From Pseudoalteromonas sp. MM1 (GTDB taxonomy: Bacteria > Pseudomonadota > Gammaproteobacteria > Enterobacterales > Alteromonadaceae), in the NCBI RefSeq assembly GCF_030296835.1, contig NZ_AP027922.1, positions 2,728,001 to 2,792,000 of the forward strand: a DNA stretch of 64,000 nucleotides, in the 5' to 3' direction. A program made the translations under genes and the position numbers. Position 1 is the stretch's first letter. Each line of letters opens with the position of its first letter. The notes beneath the pieces are model-generated. The model had not been told where the DNA came from. It worked only from the letters and a program-made list of their open reading frames with translations, and searched no databases. Below are positions 50,646-60,304 of this stretch, piece by piece.

Positions 50646-52532
50646 ATGGCATTTGATTACGGTTCTATTGATCTAGGATTAAAAAACCCCTTTAAACTTG
50701 AGGGCAAAGTAACGGCTGCAAGAGGCCTTATTGAGTCAATTGCGGGCATTAGTTTACTTGTTATAGCGGCAAGGTCGGTAAAAGAAGATACCACCGCAGG
50801 CTGGATTTTAATGCTGTTTGGCATGTTTATTTTAGCGCTGGGTATTCGCTCTTTATCGTCAGGTATTTACGCCACCTTAAAATACTTTGTTGGCAGAAAC
50901 CACCCAACGTCGCTTGCTTATAATTTTAGTAAATCAGAAAGCTCTACCGCTAAAGAAGAGAAAAATGAGGTAGCTTATAACGCCCAATCACTCGAAGAAA
51001 TGCTGGTTGGTCGTAAAAACAGTACCTTTAAAGAACCTAACGGGTTTTTATCTCGTTTGTTACACAGCTTAATTCCCAAACTGTTATTTTTACCTTATCC
51101 AATTCGAAATGTAGCGCAGCGATTATTTGGCTCGTGGGTTAGCACGCTAGTTGCCTTAGTTGCTTATGGGCTTGTTGCGTTTGTATCCTTATCGGGCTTT
51201 ACGGGAGAAGCTGGCGAATTAGCCTTTCCGGTTTATAGTGCTATTTTGATGTTTTATGTGCTTTTTTCTTGGCGCTCAAGTAGCAAGCCGATTTCTCGCA
51301 ATGCAGAAAGAAATATTGAAGCGCTGGGAGGCGGAACATTAGCTAAAATTATTTCGTTGTCGTTTATTTTGCCCATTGTTATTGGCCTTTCTATGTCGTG
51401 GCTAATGCAGGAGCAACATATCAGCAAACAAGAAATAGACGCTTGGCTTGCACAGCTACCAAACTTGCATGCTGGCCTATATCTCATTGCCATTATTGTA
51501 TTAGCAACATTAAGCTGCGCATTAGTATTTACAATGATCAAAGCACGCTTAAACGCAGTGACCCCTACCGCCGAAGTGTCAGAATTACGTGAAAACTGGC
51601 AAGAGTCTGTTCACCCTGATGAAGTATTTATAAACCTTGATAATCTTGTCATGGCAAATAGGCGCTACAAAGAAGTCCCTAATAGAGTTTACCGCGAGCT
51701 AGACCCAAAACTGCAAGAGCAAATAGAGGGCAAAGGCGGCTTTAAAGGCGAAATGATTCAAGAGGTTCAGCCTAAACTACATGCTATGGAGCTAGGTAAA
51801 AACTTTACCCTCGCTAGATTAATCGCACTATTAAGTGCTAATTTACTTTATATTGTCGCGTTAGTACTAACCGTATTTTTAGGCTATTCATTAATAGATA
51901 TTTATTACTATATAGATAGCGCTAATATTAATAATTTCCAGCAAGCGTTTAATAATCAAAATATTATACAGTTTAGTAGCTTACTAATGAGCAGCGTTCA
52001 TATTTTTATAATAGCAATAATTATTAAAGCCTTTGCTCGTTTACTGGCTAACTGTGCGCATTTGTTTTTTGCTGAAATGCAGTTTGAATCATTACTTGTG
52101 TACTTTAAATGTGAAGGTACATTTACCGAGTCAAAAATATCAACGGGTACAGGTATTCACGATAGCACCCGCTCAGAAAACACCTTAGTGCGCAGCAGTA
52201 TCACACCGTGGGTAATTGTCTCTCGTGTTATTTCGAGCACGTTTGCTGCCACTGGTATGAAAAACCTTGAGCACCCTCGCCATATAATGGAAATGCACAA
52301 AGATGAAGGCCAATTACAAGCCATTAAAAATGATGTAATTGCCTTTCTAAAGGACCGCGAATCGATTGCTTCAATTACCAGCGAGCGCGATTTAGGCAAT
52401 GCATCACAAATACACCAATTAAACCAACAAACCCGTGCAATGCCTACTCAGCAAGCAATAACGAAAGAAGATGAAGAGGCTGCGGGTTACCTAAGACAAG
52501 AAGAGAACTTAACACCAGAGCCTAAAGCTTAA
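50646..52532 (+). CDS. Large unrecognised multi-pass membrane protein
   Basis: A 628-aa protein of unknown function. Predicted membrane segments lie at about residues 30-46, 52-72, 165-185, 190-208, 240-260, 275-297, 398-420 and 452-475. Soluble stretches include acidic and Gln-rich parts and a long C-terminal cytoplasmic tail (about 490-628) ending in EEDEEAAGYLRQEENLTPEP. AAAGGAG precedes the ATG by 6 bases, so the start is firm. No catalytic or transport motif is recognised. It is a single gene with a 247-base gap upstream. Confidence 0.8.
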   Translation: MAFDYGSIDLGLKNPFKLEGKVTAARGLIESIAGISLLVIAARSVKEDTTAGWILMLFGMFILALGIRSLSSGIYATLKYFVGRNHPTSLAYNFSKSESSTAKEEKNEVAYNAQSLEEMLVGRKNSTFKEPNGFLSRLLHSLIPKLLFLPYPIRNVAQRLFGSWVSTLVALVAYGLVAFVSLSGFTGEAGELAFPVYSAILMFYVLFSWRSSSKPISRNAERNIEALGGGTLAKIISLSFILPIVIGLSMSWLMQEQHISKQEIDAWLAQLPNLHAGLYLIAIIVLATLSCALVFTMIKARLNAVTPTAEVSELRENWQESVHPDEVFINLDNLVMANRRYKEVPNRVYRELDPKLQEQIEGKGGFKGEMIQEVQPKLHAMELGKNFTLARLIALLSANLLYIVALVLTVFLGYSLIDIYYYIDSANINNFQQAFNNQNIIQFSSLLMSSVHIFIIAIIIKAFARLLANCAHLFFAEMQFESLLVYFKCEGTFTESKISTGTGIHDSTRSENTLVRSSITPWVIVSRVISSTFAATGMKNLEHPRHIMEMHKDEGQLQAIKNDVIAFLKDRESIASITSERDLGNASQIHQLNQQTRAMPTQQAITKEDEEAAGYLRQEENLTPEPKA

Positions 52533-52569
52533 CCGTTGCTTTGCTATATTTTTAAGCAAAACTACGGTG

Positions 52570-52603
52570 CGGTTTGTAACCTAGGTAGCTAGGTTACAAA
52601 CCG
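52570..52603. repeat. 14-bp perfect inverted repeat without a T run
   Basis: CGGTTTGTAACCTA (52570-52583) pairs with TAGGTTACAAACCG (52590-52603) around GGTAGC. It follows the 628-aa membrane gene by 38 bases and precedes purU. No T tract follows on either strand, so it is not a standard intrinsic terminator. Confidence 0.7.
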
Positions 52604-52812
52604 TGCGCACCCACTAGAGCGTGTTGGTTTATAAAAGCTTGCTTGTTAAAATTTATGGTCTTGACCTGCTTAATTATTAACGTATTTTTAATCCTTTTTC
52701 ACTTAATTGAATCATTTATACCTATTTAGCCGATTAATTCTAAATTTACGCATAAACCCCTTGCTTTATGCGTTAAAAACCAAATAATGAAGCAATTATA
52801 ATCTGGGTAAGA

Positions 52813-53652
52813 ATGAGGAAAATGAGCTATATACTAACCACCCAATGTGACGATGATGTAGGCCTAATTGCCAAAATTACAGGGCTTTGTCACGCGCACA
52901 ATTTAAATATTACACGTAATAACGAGTTTGTAGATAAAGACGCCAAGCGTTTTTTTATGCGCACTGAGCTAACGGGCGAGCCACAAAGTGACTTTTTATC
53001 GCAATTACGCGCATTATTACCAGAGGGTGCACAACTTGCTCTGCATGATGATACAAAAACTAAAGTGGTGCTACTTGCAACAAAAGAAGCGCATTGTTTA
53101 GGAACTGTATTACTAAAACAATTTGAGCAAGCTTTAAATATTGAAGTATTAGCTGTAATTGCCAATTACCCAGATTTAGAGCCGTTAGCAAAGGGCTTTA
53201 ATGCACCTTTTCATGTTGTCTCGCACGTAGGTCTAAGCCGCAGCGAGCACGATCAACAAGTAGGTGATTTAATTGCCTCTTACAACCCAGATATAATTGG
53301 CTTAGCAAAATACATGCGCATACTAAGCCCTGAATTTGTGGGTCGTTTTGAGAACAAAATTATTAATATCCACCACTCGTTTTTGCCTGCCTTTATTGGC
53401 GCTAAACCGTATCACCAAGCATTTGAGCGCGGCGTAAAAATTATTGGTGCCACAGCTCACTTTGTAAATAATGAGCTAGATGAAGGCCCGATTATTTTAC
53501 AAGATGTCACTAGCGTAACGCACGCTAACACCGCTGAAATAATGGCTAAAATGGGTAAAGACGTAGAAAAGACGGTATTTAGCAAAGCGCTTCAGCTTGC
53601 CTCTGAACACAAACTATTTATTAACGGTAATAAAACCGTGGTATTTAGCTAA
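52813..53652 (+). CDS. purU: Formyltetrahydrofolate deformylase
   Basis: Hydrolyses 10-formyltetrahydrofolate to formate and tetrahydrofolate, balancing one-carbon pools and supplying formate to PurT. An N-terminal ACT domain (about residues 5-80) is followed by a formyltransferase-like catalytic domain; Asn185, His187 (NIHHSFLPAF) and Asp223 (NNELDEGPI) are the catalytic set. It is 279 aa (E. coli 280). The start is ATG 52813 or ATG 52822; the closely spaced GAGGA makes the first more likely to be used. Confidence 0.96.
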   Translation: MRKMSYILTTQCDDDVGLIAKITGLCHAHNLNITRNNEFVDKDAKRFFMRTELTGEPQSDFLSQLRALLPEGAQLALHDDTKTKVVLLATKEAHCLGTVLLKQFEQALNIEVLAVIANYPDLEPLAKGFNAPFHVVSHVGLSRSEHDQQVGDLIASYNPDIIGLAKYMRILSPEFVGRFENKIINIHHSFLPAFIGAKPYHQAFERGVKIIGATAHFVNNELDEGPIILQDVTSVTHANTAEIMAKMGKDVEKTVFSKALQLASEHKLFINGNKTVVFS

Positions 53653-53671
53653 AACCCCTTTTACATACTAT

Positions 53672-53710
53672 AAAGCCAGCAAAAGGGCTCTCCCCTTTTG
53701 CTGGCTTTTT
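53672..53710. terminator. Terminator between purU and the AbgT-type gene
   Basis: A 16-bp stem (53672-53687 with 53693-53708) with a 5-base loop, followed by a T run on the plus strand; upstream A residues allow some action in the other direction. It lies between the convergent genes. Confidence 0.88.
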
Positions 53711-53726
53711 TATGCCAATTAACGTG

Positions 53727-55322
53727 TTAAGGCGTATAGTAAATAGGTGATTCAGGCCCTACTGGCAGCCCTAAAGCAAACACCCATACGTAAAATAAAA
53801 TAACCCAGCCAATAAAAAATACAATACTGTATGGCAGCATAGTGGCTACTAATGTCCCTATGCCCATGTCTTTTTTGTATTTAACTGCCACCGCTAAAAT
53901 TAAGCCAAAATAGCTCATCATCGGGGTGATTAAGTTAGTCACAGAGTCACCAATACGATAAGCTGCTTGAATGGTTTCTGGCGCGTAACCAATAAGCATA
54001 AGCATAGGCACAAAAATAGGGGCTGTAATTGCCCACTGCGCCGATGACGAGCCTAAACTTAGGTTCACCAATGCACACATTAATATAAACAGCACAAACA
54101 CTTCTGGGCCAGTCAGGTTTAACGCTTGTAACAGTGCTGCACCATTAATTGCCAAAATAGTGCCTAAATTAGTCCATTTAAAAAAGGCCACAAACTGGGC
54201 TGCAAAAAATACTAATACGATATATAAGCCCATTGAGCTCATGCTTTTACTCATTGCGTTAATTATATCTTTGTCGTTTTTCATGCTGCCAACAACACGC
54301 CCATAAACAAAGCCTGGCACACTAAAAGTAACAAATATAATTGCGACTATTCCTTTTAAAAAAGGCGAGCCTGCCACTTGGCCTGTTTCTGGGTGGCGTA
54401 AAATGCCGTCGGCGGGAATAATCGTCCAAGCAAATAACGATAGCACCACTAATAAAGCAACGCCCGCCCATTTTAGGCCGGTTTTTTCAAGTGTGGTAAG
54501 GGTATCAATATTGTTTTGTGATAAGTCTATACTGGCTTCATCTGGGTTGTATTTACCTAAACGTGGCTCTACTATTTTTTCGGTTACAAGTGTGCCAAGT
54601 GCGGCAATAAGTAATACTGATATCATCATGAAATACCAGTTTGCCTCGGCACCAACCTCGTAAGTTGGGTCAATCATTTGTGCTGCAGGTGTTGTGATAC
54701 CGGCTAATAATGGATCTATCGTACCGAGAAGTAAATTAGCACTGTAACCACCAGACACACCAGCAAATGCAGCCGCTAAACCGGCTAATGGGTGGCGCCC
54801 CAAACTATGAAATATCATCGCTGCAAGCGGAATTAACACCACATAGCCAAGCTCAGATGCGGTATTAGACATAATAGCCGCAAACACCACCATAAAGGTA
54901 ACTAAACGCTTTGAGGCGCCCATCACCATACCTCGCATGGCAGCAGAGAGTAGCCCTGAGTGCTCAGCTACACTTACCCCTAATAGCGCCACCAATACCG
55001 TGCCTAAAGGCGCAAAGCCGGTAAAGTTAGTTACCAAGCCTGCCATAATACGTTGCAGCCCCTCTGCGCTGAGCAAACTAACTACTTCAATAACGCCGTC
55101 AGGCGCACGCCCTGCTGCGCCAATAGGCCTTGGATCTATTGCACTTAGTCCAAACCAATCAGCTATACCGCTGATCAACACAATTGAAACTGCAAATATT
55201 GCAAATAAAGTAATGGGGTGAGGAAGCATATTTCCTAAAAACTCAACGGTTGCTAAAAAGCGATTAAATAAGCCGTTATTGTCTTTAGGTTGATTATTAG
55301 GTGAGTGTGTGGAGTCTGTCAT
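53727..55322 (-). CDS. AbgT family transporter
   Basis: A 531-aa inner-membrane protein of about 12 helices. The N-terminal segment FLATVEFLGNMLPHPITLF and the motif FVLFILMCALVNLSLGSSSAQWAIT place it in the AbgT family. Members import p-aminobenzoyl-glutamate (AbgT) or export sulfonamides and folate-pathway intermediates (MtrF type); the substrate and direction here are not determined. Convergent with purU, a folate enzyme, which may be coincidence. Confidence 0.9.
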   Translation of the reverse strand: MTDSTHSPNNQPKDNNGLFNRFLATVEFLGNMLPHPITLFAIFAVSIVLISGIADWFGLSAIDPRPIGAAGRAPDGVIEVVSLLSAEGLQRIMAGLVTNFTGFAPLGTVLVALLGVSVAEHSGLLSAAMRGMVMGASKRLVTFMVVFAAIMSNTASELGYVVLIPLAAMIFHSLGRHPLAGLAAAFAGVSGGYSANLLLGTIDPLLAGITTPAAQMIDPTYEVGAEANWYFMMISVLLIAALGTLVTEKIVEPRLGKYNPDEASIDLSQNNIDTLTTLEKTGLKWAGVALLVVLSLFAWTIIPADGILRHPETGQVAGSPFLKGIVAIIFVTFSVPGFVYGRVVGSMKNDKDIINAMSKSMSSMGLYIVLVFFAAQFVAFFKWTNLGTILAINGAALLQALNLTGPEVFVLFILMCALVNLSLGSSSAQWAITAPIFVPMLMLIGYAPETIQAAYRIGDSVTNLITPMMSYFGLILAVAVKYKKDMGIGTLVATMLPYSIVFFIGWVILFYVWVFALGLPVGPESPIYYTP

Positions 55323-55621
55323 ACTTGGCTCTATAAATTACAAAATTGCGCTAACCTAGCATTGTTTGCAAAAGAGATCATGTATAAAAGGTAAATAACG
55401 TGTAGAAAATAAGTTTAAAAAATAACGCTAGTAGGGCGTGTCAGATTTTAGATTCAAATTTTTAATCTCGCCACAAACACCTAAGCCATTGTATGTTTAC
55501 AAGCTGATTGCCTATAAATAAGAAACAACAGCTGTACTAAGGCTTTACTTTGTCTAAACACCAAACACACAGCTGTAAGTGTCACCTCTAATGATAAACA
55601 GGCCTTAGCACTTGTAATACT

Positions 55622-56272
55622 TTAAACTTGCTCTATTGGTTCTAGTTGTAATTTAGCTGCAATAAGAACGGCTTGAGTACGATTGTAAACACCAAGCTTT
55701 CTAAAAATTGCGGTAATGTGTGCTTTGACTGTTGCCTCAGAAATATGTAATTCGTAAGCTATTTGTTTATTTAGTAACCCTTCATGCAGGTATTGCAATA
55801 CACGATATTGCTGCGGCGTGAGCGATGCTACCTGCGCGGCAATCTCTCTGTCCTCTCCTTCTATTTCGGCTACTTTATTTTTTAACTCGTTTGGAAGCCA
55901 CGTATCGCCTTCAAGTATTTGGTTAATAGCATTTGCAATATCATCTGAAGATGATGACTTAGGAATAAAACCCATTGCGCCATACCCCATCACCTTAGAC
56001 ACTATATTGATGTCTTCACTCCCTGAGACAACCGCTATGGGTAAACTTGGGTAGTCTTCGCGAATGCGGATCAGGCCATATAAATCGCCATTACCTGGCA
56101 TGTGTAAATCTAGCAGTAATATATCAAGATCTTCTTGTTCGCTAAGTACTTGCAGTGTGCTGTCAAAATCTGATGATTCAAATACTTCTAAATCGTCAAA
56201 CTTAGCACTTAATGCTCCTTTTAGTGCCTCGCGAAATAACGGATGATCATCCGCTATTAAAAACTGACTCAT
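55622..56272 (-). CDS. LuxR/FixJ-type response regulator (CrbR/ErdR-like)
   Basis: A 216-aa two-component regulator. The receiver domain has the acidic pair in IADDHPLF, the phosphoacceptor Asp55 in LLLDLHMPG, and the conserved Lys in FIPKSS. A C-terminal LuxR helix-turn-helix (about 148-210) contains LTPQQYRVLQYLHEGLLNKQIAYEL. Similarity and the position directly after acs resemble Vibrio CrbR and Pseudomonas ErdR, which activate acs with a transporter-fused kinase (CrbS/MxtR) not seen here. AGGAG precedes the ATG by 6 bases. Confidence 0.85.
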   Translation of the reverse strand: MSQFLIADDHPLFREALKGALSAKFDDLEVFESSDFDSTLQVLSEQEDLDILLLDLHMPGNGDLYGLIRIREDYPSLPIAVVSGSEDINIVSKVMGYGAMGFIPKSSSSDDIANAINQILEGDTWLPNELKNKVAEIEGEDREIAAQVASLTPQQYRVLQYLHEGLLNKQIAYELHISEATVKAHITAIFRKLGVYNRTQAVLIAAKLQLEPIEQV

Positions 56273-56290
56273 GGTTCGCTCCTAATAAAT

Positions 56291-56330
56291 TCGGCTGCCA
56301 ATAAGGTATAACATACTTACTGACAGCCGA
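56291..56330 (-). other. Imperfect 40-base hairpin between acs and the regulator gene
   Basis: TCGGCTG (56291-56297) pairs with CAGCCGA (56324-56330), and the interior (56299-56309 with 56313-56322) continues pairing with one mismatch and one bulge. It sits about 10 bases upstream of the AGGAG ribosome site of the regulator. No T run follows on the minus strand, so it looks like an intercistronic structure rather than a terminator. Confidence 0.55.
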
Positions 56331-56376
56331 TATACTACGTTTAGAATCAACTTGTAATCAAGTTTTTAACGCGCAT

Positions 56377-58317
56377 TTAACGATTTAATCTGTTTTCTAT
56401 AAGCTCATCTACCACGGTTGGGTCTGCAAGTGTTGATGTATCCCCTAACTGTTGGTGCTCATTTGCGGCTATTTTACGTAAAATTCGACGCATAATCTTA
56501 CCTGAACGCGTTTTTGGTAAGCCTGGCGACCATTGAATCATATCGGGGGAAGCTATCGGGCTTAGTTCTTTACGTACCCAATTTCGTACTTGAGTGGTCA
56601 GCTCATCACTTACAGTAACGCCTTCATTTGGCGTAATGTAAACATAAATACCTTGGCCTTTAATATCATGCGGATAACCTACTACTGCAGCCTCTGCTAC
56701 CGCTTCGTGAGCTACCAGCGCACTTTCTATTTCAGCTGTACCTAAGCGATGTCCTGATACATTAAGCACATCGTCTACACGCCCTGTGATCCAGTAATAG
56801 CCATCTTCATCACGACGACAACCGTCACCTGTAAAGTAAACACCAGGGTAAGCACTAAAATAGGTTTGTTCAAAACGTTCATGATCGCCATAAACAGTAC
56901 GTGCTTGTGACGGCCAGCTATCTAAAATTACTAAGTTACCATCAACCGCACCTTCTAGTGTATTACCCTCTGCATCATATAACGCTGGTGCAATACCAAA
57001 AAATGGATGCGTTGCTGAGCCAGGTTTAGTTTGAGTTGCACCTGGCAGTGGAGTGATCATAATACCGCCCGTTTCGGTTTGCCACCATGTATCTACAATT
57101 GGGCAATGAGCATTACCAATATTTTCGTAATACCAAGTCCATGCTTCTGGGTTGATGGGTTCACCCACCGAGCCTAAAATGCGTAAGCTTTCACGCTTTG
57201 AAGACGCTGTAGGCTCATCGCCTTTAGCCATTAACGCACGGATAGCTGTTGGTGCAGTGTATAAGATGGTTACGCCGTGTTTATCAATCACCTCGCCCAT
57301 ACGTCCGGCTGTTGGGTAGGTAGGCACGCCTTCAAATACCACTTGCGTACAGCCATTGACCAATGGCCCATAAGCAATATAACTGTGACCAGTGATCCAA
57401 CCAACATCAGCACTACACCAATATACGTCGTCCTCTTGTAAATCAAACACGTACTCGTGGGTCATTGATGAGTAAACTAAGTAACCACCTGTAGTATGCA
57501 CAACCCCTTTTGGTTGACCGGTAGAGCCCGAAGTATACAAAATAAAGAGTGGGTCTTCTGCATTCATATGCTCCGGTTCACATTGCGCCGGTTGGTCAGC
57601 TACAAGGTCATGCCACCAAATATCGTGTTCGTTCCAATCAACTTCGCCACCGGTTAGCTGGTGCACAATAACGTGCTCAATACTCGTTACAGACTCTTGT
57701 GCTACGGCTTCATCAACATTCGCTTTTAAAGGAACACAATTGCCCGCACGGCGACCTTCATCGGATGTGATCACCACTTTAGCGCCTGAATCTTTGATTC
57801 GATCTGCGATTGCAGAAGGAGAAAAACCACCAAATACAACCGAGTGAATAGCACCAATACGTGCACACGCTTGCATAGCGTATATGGCTTGCGGCGTCAT
57901 TGGCATATAAATGGCAACTCGGTCACCTTTTTGTACACCCAGCTTTTTTAAGCCATTGGCAAAGCGTGCCACTTCATCATGTAATTGTTGGTAGGAAATG
58001 TTTTCACTTTGGCTTGGGTTATCACCTTCCCAAATAAGTGCAACTTTATCGGCTTTGGTTTTTAAATGGCGGTCAATACAGTTATAAGAGGCATTTAAAA
58101 CGCCATCTTCGTACCATTTTATATCGATATGGCCCTTATCAAATGAGGTGTTTTTTACTTTAGTATACGGAGTAAACCAATCTAAGCGCTGGCCATGTTC
58201 ACGCCAAAACCCTTGTGGGTCATCAATCGACTGTTTGTAGAGTGTATTATATTTTTCGTTATCAACTAACGTCGTTTTTTCAATATGTGCAGGAACAGGA
58301 TAGATACTTTGTGACAT
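56377..58317 (-). CDS. acs: Acetyl-CoA synthetase
   Basis: Activates acetate to acetyl-CoA via acetyl-AMP, the high-affinity acetate scavenging route. The adenylate-forming motif [15 protein letters not shown] (about residues 260-275), TWWQTETGG and [20 protein letters not shown] are present. Lys607 in [11 protein letters not shown] is the catalytic lysine controlled by acetylation in relatives (K609 in Salmonella/E. coli Acs). I start at ATG 58315-58317 ([10 protein letters not shown]), with GGAG six bases upstream; this gives 646 aa (E. coli 652). Divergent from the porin gene. Confidence 0.97.
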   Translation of the reverse strand: MSQSIYPVPAHIEKTTLVDNEKYNTLYKQSIDDPQGFWREHGQRLDWFTPYTKVKNTSFDKGHIDIKWYEDGVLNASYNCIDRHLKTKADKVALIWEGDNPSQSENISYQQLHDEVARFANGLKKLGVQKGDRVAIYMPMTPQAIYAMQACARIGAIHSVVFGGFSPSAIADRIKDSGAKVVITSDEGRRAGNCVPLKANVDEAVAQESVTSIEHVIVHQLTGGEVDWNEHDIWWHDLVADQPAQCEPEHMNAEDPLFILYTSGSTGQPKGVVHTTGGYLVYSSMTHEYVFDLQEDDVYWCSADVGWITGHSYIAYGPLVNGCTQVVFEGVPTYPTAGRMGEVIDKHGVTILYTAPTAIRALMAKGDEPTASSKRESLRILGSVGEPINPEAWTWYYENIGNAHCPIVDTWWQTETGGIMITPLPGATQTKPGSATHPFFGIAPALYDAEGNTLEGAVDGNLVILDSWPSQARTVYGDHERFEQTYFSAYPGVYFTGDGCRRDEDGYYWITGRVDDVLNVSGHRLGTAEIESALVAHEAVAEAAVVGYPHDIKGQGIYVYITPNEGVTVSDELTTQVRNWVRKELSPIASPDMIQWSPGLPKTRSGKIMRRILRKIAANEHQQLGDTSTLADPTVVDELIENRLNR

Positions 58318-58735
58318 CTCAGTCTCCATTTTAATAACTTGCCATGATTAAAGGATTACTCAGCAGTACTTTATTAAGTATTAGACCTTAGTTGTACAAC
58401 CCTTCTAATTAACGTTTTGTGGTTTATAATCGCGCCGCTCATGACTTTTTTACAAATAAATACAGTACGTTAAATATAAGTAAGTGACTGCTGAATTACT
58501 CTTAAACCTTCGTCTTATAGACCAATAGGTAATTGAGTAAATTTTACACATATTTAAAAGTGGTTTTTGAACACTTAAATAATGATGTGACCATGCTGCT
58601 TAAGCTCTTATTTAACAAATGAAATTAGTAGCGTGACGCAAATAAGTTTTTATTCGTTAGTAATACCTGTAGCAAGTAATACATTTGAACGTTTAAAAAG
58701 CAACAAACAACAAGTAGCCTTTAAAGGACACCACA
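58318..58735. promoter_or_regulatory. Divergent intergenic region between acs and the porin gene
   Basis: About 400 AT-rich bases. A TATAAT occurs at 58426-58431 but has no suitably spaced -35. I do not see a clear CRP site or a CrbR-type operator, although both promoters must lie here. No ORF is supported. Confidence 0.4.
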
Positions 58736-59905
58736 ATGAAATTTACCCCATTAAAAACGCTGGCAGCGAGCGCTGTATTATGTGCTTTATCTAGTACGGC
58801 TTACGCGGCAACTGCAGCTAAAGTAGGTAACACCGAATTTACTTACGGCGGCTATATTAAACTAGACACCATGTGGAGTGATTACTCTGCAGGCGCCCCT
58901 TCGGGCTCTAGTGTTGGTCGTGATTTTTATGTGCCAAGCACGCTGCCAGTTGGTGATGATGACGATTCTGATGCTGTATTTGACATGCACGCACGCGAAT
59001 CGCGTTTTAACTTTGGTACATCCACATTGATGGATAATGGTAAAACAGTTAAAACTAAAATTGAGCTAGACTTTTTGGCATCGGCACCTGGCGGTAACGA
59101 GCGGGTATCAAATTCATACGCGCCGCGTATTCGCCATGCATTTGTTACTTACGACGGTTGGTTATTTGGCCAAACATGGTCAAACTTTCAAAACGTAGGT
59201 GCACTTGCTGAGACGCTTGACTTTGTAGGCCCAGCTGAGGGCACTGTATTTGTGCGCCAAACACAAATTAAATACACAACAGGTGCATGGTCGTTCTCAC
59301 TGGAAAACCCAGAAAGTACCATTACCACACAAGGTGGCGCGCGTGTAGAAACAGACGATGCATCTCTTCCTGATTTTACAGCACGTTACACACACAATGC
59401 CGATTGGGGTAACTTTGTAGTTGCTGCGCTTGCTCGACAACTTACTTATAAAGTAGGCGATGTTGACGCCGATGAAACCTCATTTGGTATAAGTGCATCA
59501 GGGCGTGTAAATTTTGGTGAAGACTACCTTAAATTTATGCTTACTCAAGGTAAAGGTCTTGGTCGTTACGTGGGCTTAAATGTTGCCCACGGTGCAGTGC
59601 TTAATGGCGATGAGCTAGACGCAATAGACTCAACATCTGGTTTTGTTGCATATCAACATAAGTGGACAAGCCAGTGGCGCTCAACTTTCTTATATTCTTT
59701 CTTTAGTGCTGACAATAACACTGATTTATTAGCTATCTCTGGCGATCCTGTTGAATCTAGCCAAAGCTTTAGCGCAAACATTTTATACTCACCAGTTAAG
59801 CGTTTAACATTTGGTGCTGAGTTTAAGCATGCCGAGCGCGAAACAGAAAGTGGTATTGACGGCGACTTAGACCGTTTACAGTTTTCTGTAAAATACAATT
59901 TTTAA
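58736..59905 (+). CDS. Outer-membrane porin (DcaP-like)
   Basis: A 389-aa secreted barrel. The signal peptide ends near SSTAYAATA. The mature protein opens with TEFTYGGYIKLDTMWSDYSAG, the typical first strand of DcaP-type trimeric porins, and ends in LQFSVKYNF, the aromatic beta-signal. RIRHAFVTYDGWLFGQTWSNF is a conserved inner segment. AAAGGA is 9 bases before the ATG. The substrate class (small, often anionic solutes) is inferred; the divergent acs gene suggests a role in uptake of organic acids. Confidence 0.88.
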   Translation: MKFTPLKTLAASAVLCALSSTAYAATAAKVGNTEFTYGGYIKLDTMWSDYSAGAPSGSSVGRDFYVPSTLPVGDDDDSDAVFDMHARESRFNFGTSTLMDNGKTVKTKIELDFLASAPGGNERVSNSYAPRIRHAFVTYDGWLFGQTWSNFQNVGALAETLDFVGPAEGTVFVRQTQIKYTTGAWSFSLENPESTITTQGGARVETDDASLPDFTARYTHNADWGNFVVAALARQLTYKVGDVDADETSFGISASGRVNFGEDYLKFMLTQGKGLGRYVGLNVAHGAVLNGDELDAIDSTSGFVAYQHKWTSQWRSTFLYSFFSADNNTDLLAISGDPVESSQSFSANILYSPVKRLTFGAEFKHAERETESGIDGDLDRLQFSVKYNF

Positions 59906-59925
59906 TTAGACATATTGATCACACC

Positions 59926-59950
59926 AAAGCGGCTTAGGCCGCTTTTTTTT
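59926..59950 (+). terminator. Terminator of the porin gene
   Basis: AAAGCGGC (59926-59933) pairs with GCCGCTTT (59938-59945) around a 4-base loop, followed by a T run. It is 20 bases past the porin stop. The remainder up to 60240 shows no gene. Confidence 0.85.
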
Positions 59951-60241
59951 AGCTAAATAGCGCTAACTCTATTTAATAACACTGTGACAGTTATAGTATT
60001 TAAGTATGCTTTTTTAGGGGTGAGATTTTCAGTAATTTAAACGTGATTAGCACGTAACTAACTTAAATAACGCTATTTGAAAGAGCTCAATAAAGCTTGC
60101 AAAGAAATAGCACATCCATCTTTGCTTTTAAGAAATATTTCCTTAGCGCTAAACTAAGCGGCTATTTAGTTACTAAAATCCACTAAATTCCCACAATTTC
60201 GAATAACGACTAATTATTTTGCACAAACAACAACCCGGTTA

Positions 60242-60270
60242 TTGAAAATCACTCTCATTTAGATTATGTT
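60242..60270 (+). promoter_or_regulatory. Promoter with overlapping Fur box upstream of the siderophore receptor
   Basis: TTGAAA (60242-60247), a 17-base spacer and TATGTT (60265-60270) form a sigma-70-type promoter. TGAAAATCACTCTCA at 60243-60257 matches 12 of 14 positions of the Fur 7-1-7 inverted repeat (TGATAAT N ATTATCA) and covers the -35 and part of the spacer, so Fe-Fur would block polymerase. Transcription would start near 60277. Confidence 0.75.
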
Positions 60271-60304
60271 ATGCACTTCTTTTTTGAACCTATTGGAAAA
60301 ACAC

